DNA from: CAYLLN01 sp964384375
GTDB taxonomy: Bacteria; Planctomycetota; Planctomycetia; Pirellulales; Pirellulaceae
Assembly: GCA_964384375.1 (NCBI GenBank)
Contig: CAYLLN010000022.1
Span: forward strand, 26,632 to 90,631
Length of the DNA: 64,000 bases
Reading direction: 5' to 3'
This document shows positions 35,884-44,080 of this stretch, piece after piece. Under the pieces are notes generated by a model. It had not been told where the DNA came from and did no database searches. It saw only the letters and a list, made by a program, of their open reading frames with translations. The stretch's first letter is position 1. Each line of letters starts with the position of its first letter. Both the position numbers and the translations under genes were made by a program.

Positions 35884-36948
35884 TTACACCCCAGCCGCTA
35901 TCGGTTTGGATTCCCCATTGGGCTCCGGCAGCGGCTCCTCGGCTTCGTGCATGATCTCCTGCACCTCGCTGCGGCTGGTGAGCCAGTAGCCGACGCCGAT
36001 CGACGCGATCAGGATCTGAATGATGCGATAGGCCAGTGCGATGAGAAGCCCCATGTTCGGTGGGGCGCCTTGAGGCGAGATGGCCTGAAACAGGAGCGTG
36101 ATTGTCACTTCGTACACGCCGATCGGCAAAGCGCCGGCGATCATCGACGGCGGGACGATCACGACGATGTAACGCGGCGGCGGTTGATATTCGGGCGGGA
36201 TGCCGATGCTCATGGTCATCAGTACGACCGACGCGACATAGAGCGAGTGCACGGCCAGGCTGATGCCGATGGCGGCCAGGAGCAGATCGACGCGCTGGCG
36301 ATATGCCCGCATCGCTCCGACCAGCTTGTGCAGCACCGGACCGGCGACTGGCGCGTGCTCGAGCAAGTCCCAGAGGCGAGAGTGTGTCACGCCGGGAATC
36401 AGCATCACGACAAGGCCGATCGTGCTGATGATGGAAAGCGTGCGGACCGCATAGCACAGATTGACGATCGTCGTCCGGTCGGCTGGATCGAGCGTGGCAA
36501 GCTGCTCGGCCGGCAGGAAAAGCGACGCGATTGCCGCGAGGAGCAAGAGACCATAGAGGCCGATCACTCGATCGACGAGGACGCTCGCGATGGCTTCCGT
36601 CTTGCGGCGAGGGTTCTTGTGGATCAGCATCACCGCCTTCACGGAGTCACCCGCGACAAGGCCGACGGGAATCAGATTAAAGGCGTAGGCGAGAAAGCCG
36701 GCTCGCAGCGTGTCACGCACGGTGAACGACAGGCCGAGTGTCCGCACTAGCAGGTTCCAGCGGAGGATCGTAATCGTCACCGCCACCAGGCAGATCGGCA
36801 GGGCCGAGAGAAGCAGCGGCCAATTCTTTGGCTGAGAGGCAAGGTCGCGAAAGCTCGGGTCGTTGTAGGCTCGCCACCCAAGAAAACCGACTAGCACGGC
36901 CGAGAAGCCGACTTTGAGGACGGTCGAAAGGAGCTGCCTCGTTTTCAC
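35884..36948 (-). CDS. Flippase-like integral membrane protein (UPF0104/AglD-MprF domain)
   Basis: The 354-residue protein has about eight membrane helices. It carries the family patterns RWNLLVRTLGLSFTVRDTLR, LIPVGLVAGDSVKAVML and ASVLVDRVIGLYGLLL. It resembles the lysylphosphatidylglycerol flippase domain of MprF and the AglD/YbhN group, which move lipid-linked molecules, but lacks the synthase half. It starts at a GTG at 36948. The C-terminal tail is soluble (SRSEVQEIMHEAEEPLPEPN). Substrate is unknown. Confidence 0.85.
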   Translation of the reverse strand: MKTRQLLSTVLKVGFSAVLVGFLGWRAYNDPSFRDLASQPKNWPLLLSALPICLVAVTITILRWNLLVRTLGLSFTVRDTLRAGFLAYAFNLIPVGLVAGDSVKAVMLIHKNPRRKTEAIASVLVDRVIGLYGLLLLAAIASLFLPAEQLATLDPADRTTIVNLCYAVRTLSIISTIGLVVMLIPGVTHSRLWDLLEHAPVAGPVLHKLVGAMRAYRQRVDLLLAAIGISLAVHSLYVASVVLMTMSIGIPPEYQPPPRYIVVIVPPSMIAGALPIGVYEVTITLLFQAISPQGAPPNMGLLIALAYRIIQILIASIGVGYWLTSRSEVQEIMHEAEEPLPEPNGESKPIAAGV

Positions 36949-37123
36949 GCGAAAGCTTAGGCCATAACCTGCTGGCGGAATTGCACTTGGGACGATTCTA
37001 GCGAACCAGAGCCGCGCCTGCCGCGTCCTTGACAGTCGCGGGAGGCACTGATAGTTTCACCTGTTTGGGCTGGGTCGAGTTTGCCGGCTCAAACGACGAT
37101 AATAGCGGTTATCGTCCAGATTC

Positions 37124-37930
<807 letters not shown>

Positions 37931-39985
37931 ATGAGCGCCGGATCATCCCAAGTCAGCTCCGAGACGATCGAAAAGACCAAGCAGCAGATCCGCGGCCTGG
38001 TCGGCGAGATCGCTCAGCTTTCCAAAAGCGACCTTGCGCCCGAGGAGTTCTATGCCGCCTTCCTCCAAAGGGTGGTGCAGGCATTGGCTGCTGTCGGCGG
38101 GGCGATGTGGATTCTCGGCGAAGGGCGCAAGCCGCAACTCGCCTATCAGATCAACCTGAGCGACAAGCTGCTCGACACGGAATCGGAAGAAGCCGGCAAG
38201 CACTACAAACTGCTCGACTACATCGTCGCCAGCAAGTCGCCGCAGTTGGTGCCGCCGCTGTCCAGCGCCGGCGACGAGCGGATGGGTGGCAATCCGACTC
38301 GCCAGTTGCTCGTGATTCACCCGTTGGGGCACGACGACACGGTCGAGGGACTGGTCGAAATTTTCCAGCGAGCCGACACGCAGCCCGCCACGCAGCGCGG
38401 CTATCTGCAATTCCTCAAGCAGATGTGCGAGCTGTCGGCTGAATGGTTCAAGAACCGAAAACTCCGCGACCTCGGCGATCGCCATTCGCTTTGGTCGCAG
38501 GCCGATCAATTCGCCCGCACGGTGCACGACAGCCTCGACGTGCGCGAGACGTGTTACACGATCGTCAACGAAGGCCGCCGTCTGATGGGGTGCGACCGCG
38601 TGAGCGTCGCCACGCTCAAAGGGGGCAAGTGCGTCATCGAGGCGGTCAGCGGCCAGGACACGCTCGACAACCGCTCGAACGTCGTTACGCTGCTCGGCAC
38701 GCTGGCCACCCGCGTCGTCAAATCGGGCGAGCCCCTCTGGTATGCCGGCTCGACCGAAGACCTGCCGCCGCAGATTGAAAAGGCGATCGAGGAATACGTC
38801 GATCAGTCCTACACGAAATCGCTCGCCGTCATTCCGCTCCGCAAGCCGCAGAATCTCGACCACGCTCCGGCAACGCCTGCCGTCGAGGAGCGTGCCCACC
38901 AGGGGCAAATCGTCGGCGCGATGATCATCGAGCAAATCGAAAGTGAAATCCCGCGCGAAATCCTCGCCCCGCGGCTAGACCTCGTGTACGAGCACAGCGC
39001 CCGCGCCCTGTCGAACGCGATCGACCACAACGGCCTCTTCCTGATGCCCGTCTGGCGGGCGATTGGCAAGAGCGCCTGGGTCGTACAGGCGCGCACCCTC
39101 CCCAAGACAGTCGCTATCGCCGGAGCCGTGCTGGCCGTGCTGCTGGCATTGATTGTCATCCCCTGGGACTTCGACATGCGGGCCAAGGGGGCCCTGGAGC
39201 CGGTGACGAAGCGCGAGGCGTTCGCCTCCATGCCCGGAACCGTCGTCGAAGTGAAGCATGACCACGGCGATCTCGTCAAAGAAGGGGAAGTCCTGGCGGT
39301 GATCGACAATCCCGACCTGGAGGTCAAGATCGAAGAAGTTCGCGGTCAACTCAACGCCGCCAACGAAGAGCTGCGCGGCGTCCTGTCGCGGCTGAACGAA
39401 GCGGCATCGAAAGCGACCACTCAAGAGAAGGCGCAGGCTGAGGCCCAATTCGGCCGGTTGAAGATTCAGGTCGAAACCTATCGCGAGCAGCTCGATTTGC
39501 TGCTGAAGCGGCAAGAAGAATTGAAGGTCAAAAGTCCCATTGCCGGACGCGTGATTACGTGGGACGCCCGCAAGCTCTTGCAAAATCGCCCGGTCGAAAC
39601 GGGGCAGGTGCTGATGACCGTCGCTGCTGAGGATTCGCCGTATGAGATCAAACTCTATATGCCCGAAAAGCGGGCTCGCCACCTGACGGCCGCTCGCGAT
39701 CGGGCGAAGGAACGTGATCCAAACGCCGATCTGGAAGTCGATTTCATCCTGATGACCGAGCCGGGGCGCACGCATTACGGCAAGATCGTCGATGTCAGCG
39801 ATGCGACCGAATCGCATGAGGAGCACGGCAACGTCGTGCCGATCCGCGTGCAGCCGAACGAACCGATCAAAACGAGCCGGCCAGGAGCCACGGTGACGGC
39901 CGATGTGCATTGCGGCACTGCCCCCTTGGGCTGGACGCTGTTGCACGAAGCGTGGGAGTGGCTCGAAGCCAACGTGTTCTTCTAA
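37931..39985 (+). CDS. GAF-domain sensor fused to a HlyD-type adaptor
   Basis: The 684-residue protein has an unusual layout. Residues 20-170 and 190-370 look like two GAF-type sensor domains (the second contains DVRETCYTIVNEGRRLMGCDRVSV and IPLRKPQNL). A single helix is at 393-411 (TVAIAGAVLAVLLALIVIPW). A HlyD/membrane-fusion part follows: a biotinyl-lipoyl-like barrel (MPGTVVEVKHDHGDLVKEGEVLAVIDNPDLEVKI), a coiled-coil hairpin (about 450-520) and a second lipoyl/beta-barrel segment (KVKSPIAGRVITWD). This makes an N-in cytoplasmic sensor joined to a periplasmic adaptor. It is first in a four-gene co-directional cluster. The ligand of the GAF domains is unknown. Confidence 0.83.
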   Translation: MSAGSSQVSSETIEKTKQQIRGLVGEIAQLSKSDLAPEEFYAAFLQRVVQALAAVGGAMWILGEGRKPQLAYQINLSDKLLDTESEEAGKHYKLLDYIVASKSPQLVPPLSSAGDERMGGNPTRQLLVIHPLGHDDTVEGLVEIFQRADTQPATQRGYLQFLKQMCELSAEWFKNRKLRDLGDRHSLWSQADQFARTVHDSLDVRETCYTIVNEGRRLMGCDRVSVATLKGGKCVIEAVSGQDTLDNRSNVVTLLGTLATRVVKSGEPLWYAGSTEDLPPQIEKAIEEYVDQSYTKSLAVIPLRKPQNLDHAPATPAVEERAHQGQIVGAMIIEQIESEIPREILAPRLDLVYEHSARALSNAIDHNGLFLMPVWRAIGKSAWVVQARTLPKTVAIAGAVLAVLLALIVIPWDFDMRAKGALEPVTKREAFASMPGTVVEVKHDHGDLVKEGEVLAVIDNPDLEVKIEEVRGQLNAANEELRGVLSRLNEAASKATTQEKAQAEAQFGRLKIQVETYREQLDLLLKRQEELKVKSPIAGRVITWDARKLLQNRPVETGQVLMTVAAEDSPYEIKLYMPEKRARHLTAARDRAKERDPNADLEVDFILMTEPGRTHYGKIVDVSDATESHEEHGNVVPIRVQPNEPIKTSRPGATVTADVHCGTAPLGWTLLHEAWEWLEANVFF

Positions 39986-39992
39986 TCAACTC

Positions 39993-40071
39993 GGCGAGCG
40001 GGGTGCGTAAGCTCCCCGATAACGCCGCACCACCAATCGAATCATCGGGAGGCTCACACCTCCCGCTCGTC
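39993..40071. repeat. Large nested inverted repeat in the GAF-HlyD/HlyD spacer
   Basis: The 28-base arms at 39993-40020 and 40044-40071 pair over most of their length, and each arm has its own inner hairpin (for example CGGGGTGCGTAAGCTCCCCG). It begins 7 bases after the first gene's stop. The copy at 43507-43585 has the same arms. Confidence 0.72.
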
Positions 40072-40092
40072 AGACGGTCCAGGAACTCTGCC

Positions 40093-41220
40093 ATGAAATC
40101 GACCTTCTACTACACGCTCGTTGCCGCGGCTTTTACGACGGGTGCGATTGCCCTCTCGGCGACGGGGCAAAGCCCGATTGCGAACAAGTCGATCGAGGTG
40201 GATAACGCCCTCGTTGCGCTCATCGACGACGTGAAGGTCCCCGCCCAGGAAGCGGGCCGCCTCATGAAGGTCTTGATGAAAGGAGGCGAGGCGGTCGAGG
40301 GTGGCGCGCTTTTGGCCGAGATCGACAATCGCGATACGCTCGCGAAGCAAAAGATCGCGCAAGGCGAGTTGGATGTAGCGATGACTCAAGCTCAAAGCAC
40401 GGCCGAGCTCGATCTGGCCAAAGAGGGTGTGAAAGTCGCCGAAGCCGAGCTTCAACAGAATGAAGAACTGCACAGGAAGAATCCCGGTTCCATTACTTTG
40501 ACCGAGCTACGCAAACTTGGCTTTCAGCGGGACCGTGCGCTCGCGCAGGTGAAGGTAGCTGAAGACGATCGGCAAGTCGCACAACAAACGACGGGTGTCA
40601 AGCAAGCCCAAATCGAAGCCACGGACAACGAACTGGAACGTCGCCAGATCACCGCGCCATTCCAGGGCACAGTCAACGAAGTCTTTCGTCAGGTCGGCGA
40701 ATGGGTGCAGCCGGGCGATCCAATCGCCCACATCGTTCGCTTCGACAAGCTCCGCGTGAAAGGGATGGTCTATGCCAAAGAGGCCGCACCCGTCGATCTG
40801 ATCGGCAAGCCGGTCGAAATCTTTGTGACGGCTGCCGGCGGGAAGGAACAGCGCGTGCGCGGGAAGGTCGATTTCGCCAGCAATGTGATTGACGGCTCCG
40901 GCGACTTCCGCACGTTTCGCATCTGGGCCGAGGTCGATAACGAAAAGGTCGTCGATCCGGTGACGATGAAGGAAGCCTGGAAAATTCAGCCCGGCACGTC
41001 GGCCCGCATGGTAATCGACATGACGCCGCCGGCCCCGCCCAAGCCGGTGAAAGCCGCTCCGACGAAAGGCGAACCGGCCAAAGCCGGTCCCGGCGGCTTC
41101 CGTCCTCGCGGCACACTCGACGCGCCGGCCAATCCCGCCGGCGACAAAGTCGAATCACTGAAGCCGGTGACGGGCGAGGGGACCAAGCCCGCCGAAGCAC
41201 CCAAGACCCGCGAACGATAG
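40093..41220 (+). CDS. Periplasmic HlyD/RND-type adaptor protein
   Basis: The 375-residue protein starts at 40093 (AGGA upstream) with a signal peptide (STFYYTLVAAAFTTGAIALS, cut after SATGQS). The lipoyl half is VKVPAQEAGRLMKVLMKGGEAVEGGALLAEID. A long coiled-coil hairpin follows (about 90-185, with QAQIEATDNELERRQITAPFQGTVNEVF closing it). The beta-barrel is at about 220-320. A Pro/Ala/Lys-rich tail (PAPPKPVKAAPTKGEPAKAG) is probably disordered. It is the second gene of the cluster and may stack with the other HlyD parts. No inner-membrane pump of the RND or ABC type is encoded nearby. Confidence 0.88.
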   Translation: MKSTFYYTLVAAAFTTGAIALSATGQSPIANKSIEVDNALVALIDDVKVPAQEAGRLMKVLMKGGEAVEGGALLAEIDNRDTLAKQKIAQGELDVAMTQAQSTAELDLAKEGVKVAEAELQQNEELHRKNPGSITLTELRKLGFQRDRALAQVKVAEDDRQVAQQTTGVKQAQIEATDNELERRQITAPFQGTVNEVFRQVGEWVQPGDPIAHIVRFDKLRVKGMVYAKEAAPVDLIGKPVEIFVTAAGGKEQRVRGKVDFASNVIDGSGDFRTFRIWAEVDNEKVVDPVTMKEAWKIQPGTSARMVIDMTPPAPPKPVKAAPTKGEPAKAGPGGFRPRGTLDAPANPAGDKVESLKPVTGEGTKPAEAPKTRER

Positions 41221-41259
41221 CCTCCAGAATTTGCATTTGAACAGTAAGCACACCGGTCC

Positions 41260-43500
41260 ATGACAACGTTAGCCGAAAGCCTGATCAGCAGCACGTCGCG
41301 TCCCTTGACGCTGCGCATGCGGCCCGACCTTTCGGCTCGGCGGCACCGGTATCACGGTCGCACATTCTGGGTGGTGAAGGAGCCCGTCGGTCTTAACTAC
41401 TTCCGCTTTCACGAGGAAGAGTACGCGATCCTCGGCATGCTCAACGGCCGAGCGAGCCTGGAAGACATTAAGGAACAATTTGAGACCGAATTCGCCCCGC
41501 AGAAGATCACCTATCACGACCTGTTGCAGTTTGTCGGCATGCTGCACCGCAGCGGCCTGGTGATCAGCGAATCGACGGGCCAAGGACATCAGCTTCGCAA
41601 GCGGCGCGACGAGAAGAAGTGGCGCGAGCTGATGGGAAAGCTCGCCAACGTCTTCGCCCTACGGTTTCGCGGCGTCGATCCCGAACGGTTCTTCAACGTC
41701 ATTTATCCGTACACGGGCTGGTTTTTCCGCTGGTACACGGTCGTCTGCGTGATGCTCTTCGGTCTGGCTGCTCTGACGCTCGTCGGTGTGCAGTTCGATG
41801 AGTTCCAGCGCCGACTGCCCACGTTCCACACGTTCTTCGGCCCGCAAAACTGGTTCTACCTCGCCATCACGATGGCCGTGGTGAAGGTGCTGCACGAGTT
41901 TGGCCACGGCCTCTCGTGTAAACACTTTGGCGGCGAATGTCACGAGCTGGGCGCGATGCTCCTCGTGTTCACGCCGGCTTTGTATTGCAACGTCTCCGAC
42001 TCGTGGATGCTTCCGAACAAGTGGCACCGAGCGGCGATCGGTGCGGCAGGGATGTACGTCGAACTGTTCCTTGCGTCGATCGCCACGTTCCTCTGGTGGT
42101 TCAGTACGCCGGGCCTTTTCAACCAACTCTGCCTGTCGGTGATGTTCATCTGCTCGGTCAGCACAGTCGTCTTCAACGGCAACCCGCTGCTCCGGTTCGA
42201 CGGCTATTACATCCTGATGGACATCCTGGAAATCCCGAACCTGCGGCAGAAATCGACGGAGATCACCAAGCGGTTCTTTGTCTGGCTCTGCCTCGGCATC
42301 GAGCAACCGGAGAATCCGTTTCTTCCGCACAAGCATCAGTGGGCGTTCGGGCTCTACACGATTGCGGCGGTCATTTACCGCTGGCTGGTCGTGTTCTCGA
42401 TTATGTTTTTCCTGAACCAGGTCTTTGAACCGTATGGCCTGAAGATCATCGGCCAATTGATCGCCCTATCGGGCCTGATCGGGCTGGTCGTGCAGCCGGC
42501 CTGGGCCTTGGGCAAGTTCTTCTACACTCCGGGGGCGCTGAACAAGATGAAAAAGGAACGCCTGATCGCGACGGTCGCGGTGGCCGCGGCGGCTGTGGCG
42601 TTTGTCCTCTTCGTGCCGCTGCCGTTTTCGGTGAAGTGCACGTTCGAGGTGCAGCCGCGGGAGGCCCAGCAGGTCTTCACGTCGGTCCCCGGCCAAATCG
42701 TCAACGTGAGCGCGAAGCCGGGCCAAATCGTCACGGCCGGCCAGCCAATCATGGAGCTGACGAACCCCGATCTGGAGTTCGAGGTACTCGCCCTGGAAGG
42801 GAAGTGGCGCGAGGCGGAGCAGATCGTGCAGTCGCTCGCCGTGCAACGGTTCGTCGATCCCAGCGCCGTCATGCAGGAAGAGGTCGCCCGCGAGATGGCC
42901 TCTGCCGCCAAGATTCAATACGAACAGAAGAAAGCCGAGCAGGACAAGTTGAAGATCACCGCGCCCGCCGCGGGAACAATCATCCCCCCGCCGTCGCGAG
43001 CCGAAAAGGCCGCGGCAGCACCGGGCCGCCTCCGTGGCTGGTATGGCACACCGTTCGACGCCAAGAACGTCGGCGCGACACTCACGCCGAGTGATCCGAT
43101 CTGCATCGTCGGCAACCCGAGCGACGTCGAGGCGGTGCTCGTTATCGACCAAGCGTACATCGACCTCGTTCACGAAGGGGATCCTGTTCGCGTCCTGCTC
43201 GAATCGAACACGCGCCGCGCCTACGACAGCCAGATCGAATCGATCGCGGCCGTGCAGGTGCAAAATGTTTCGCGAGCCAGCAGCACGCAGGCAGGTGGCC
43301 GCCTGGAGACGACGATGGATCAGAAGACCGGCGTGATGAAGCCGCTCAGCACGTCGTATCAAGCGTCGGCTCCGCTCGGTGATTCGGCGGGCCGCTTGTC
43401 GGTGGGAATGCAGGGACAAGCCCGCATTTACACCGGTTGGCAGCCGCTCGGTCGCCGGCTGTATCGGTTTGTGACCAAGACGTTCAATTTTGATATGTGA
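41260..43500 (+). CDS. PqqD-like/M50 site-2-protease/HlyD hybrid membrane protein
   Basis: The 746-residue protein combines three parts. Residues 30-110 are PqqD-like (WVVKEPVGLNYFRFHEEEYAIL...), a fold that often binds peptides. Residues 150-540 are a membrane domain with the M50 zinc motif HEFGH at 212-216 (VVKVLHEFGHGLSCKHFGG) and the partner motif GNPLLRFDGYYILMD with D314, so the protease site is intact. Residues 590-746 are a HlyD-like adaptor with a lipoyl segment (FTSVPGQIVNVSAKPGQIVT) and barrel. Annotation usually calls such proteins 'peptide zinc metalloprotease'. The start at 41260 follows the preceding stop by 39 bases, so it is co-transcribed with the HlyD gene. Its natural substrate is unknown. 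Confidence 0.86.
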   Translation: MTTLAESLISSTSRPLTLRMRPDLSARRHRYHGRTFWVVKEPVGLNYFRFHEEEYAILGMLNGRASLEDIKEQFETEFAPQKITYHDLLQFVGMLHRSGLVISESTGQGHQLRKRRDEKKWRELMGKLANVFALRFRGVDPERFFNVIYPYTGWFFRWYTVVCVMLFGLAALTLVGVQFDEFQRRLPTFHTFFGPQNWFYLAITMAVVKVLHEFGHGLSCKHFGGECHELGAMLLVFTPALYCNVSDSWMLPNKWHRAAIGAAGMYVELFLASIATFLWWFSTPGLFNQLCLSVMFICSVSTVVFNGNPLLRFDGYYILMDILEIPNLRQKSTEITKRFFVWLCLGIEQPENPFLPHKHQWAFGLYTIAAVIYRWLVVFSIMFFLNQVFEPYGLKIIGQLIALSGLIGLVVQPAWALGKFFYTPGALNKMKKERLIATVAVAAAAVAFVLFVPLPFSVKCTFEVQPREAQQVFTSVPGQIVNVSAKPGQIVTAGQPIMELTNPDLEFEVLALEGKWREAEQIVQSLAVQRFVDPSAVMQEEVAREMASAAKIQYEQKKAEQDKLKITAPAAGTIIPPPSRAEKAAAAPGRLRGWYGTPFDAKNVGATLTPSDPICIVGNPSDVEAVLVIDQAYIDLVHEGDPVRVLLESNTRRAYDSQIESIAAVQVQNVSRASSTQAGGRLETTMDQKTGVMKPLSTSYQASAPLGDSAGRLSVGMQGQARIYTGWQPLGRRLYRFVTKTFNFDM

Positions 43501-43506
43501 TTTTCC

Positions 43507-43585
43507 GGCGAGCGGGAGGTGTAAGCCTCCCGATGACAGCGAATTGTTTTCGACTAAATCGGGAAGCTGACGCATCCCGCTCGCC
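43507..43585. repeat. Large nested inverted repeat between the M50 gene and DUF3467
   Basis: Arms GGCGAGCGGGAGGTGTAAGC... (43507-43534) and the matching arm ending ATCCCGCTCGCC (43558-43585) are related to those at 39993-40071. Each arm also forms an inner hairpin. It lies 7 bases after the stop codon, just as the first copy does. Confidence 0.72.
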
Positions 43586-43644
43586 TTACCGTTAGATTTG
43601 TCCTTTCCATGAAGAGCGGCCGCCCATGCGGCCAGGAGACCCCG

Positions 43645-43983
43645 ATGGCAGAGAATGCAGAACACGCCGAAGAGACCAAGGCCCCCGCCCAACAGCAGGC
43701 TGTGCAGGTCGAGGTGGATGACTCGCACACCACCGCCCTGTACGCCAACTTCTGCCGCGTCACCGGTTCGCCGGAAGAGCTGATCGTCGATTTCGGCCTC
43801 AACCCGCAGCCGGTTGGCATGCCCAAGAGCCCGATCAGCGTCACGCAGCGGATCGTGATGAACTACTACACGGCGAAGCGCCTGCTGCACGCCTTGCACC
43901 TCTCGGTGCAGCGTCACGAAGCGGTCTTCGGCGTCCTGGAGACCGACATCCAGAAGCGCGTCAAGCCGCAGCAGCAGCGGTAA
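43645..43983 (+). CDS. DUF3467 protein
   Basis: The 112-residue protein starts at the ATG at 43645 after CAGGAGACCCCG. It carries the DUF3467 pattern: YANFCRVTGSPEELIVDFGL, then ISVTQRIVMNYYTAKRLLHAL, and HEAVFGVLETD. It is small, soluble and likely cytoplasmic. The function of DUF3467 is not known to me. It is last in the cluster with the two HlyD genes and the M50 hybrid, and the strong hairpin at 44001-44049 probably ends the operon. Confidence 0.84.
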   Translation: MAENAEHAEETKAPAQQQAVQVEVDDSHTTALYANFCRVTGSPEELIVDFGLNPQPVGMPKSPISVTQRIVMNYYTAKRLLHALHLSVQRHEAVFGVLETDIQKRVKPQQQR

Positions 43984-44000
43984 GTTCAGCCGCTCACGAA

Positions 44001-44049
44001 CAATCCTCAGCCGCGGCGCGAGCATACCGCTTACGCCGCGGCTGGATTG
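44001..44049. terminator. Strong GC-rich bidirectional terminator hairpin
   Basis: Arms CAATCCTCAGCCGCGGCG (44001-44018) and CGCCGCGGCTGGATTG (44034-44049) pair almost fully around a 15-base loop. TTTCTTG follows on the plus strand. It lies between the DUF3467 stop and the convergent kinase stop. Confidence 0.82.
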
Positions 44050-44080
44050 TTTCTTGACCGAGAAGCGTAGCTGAGCGACT

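Noticed and set aside
33870..35954. 694-residue plus-strand frame
   Set aside because: It is opposite the GH32 gene, whose catalytic motifs are clear on the minus strand.
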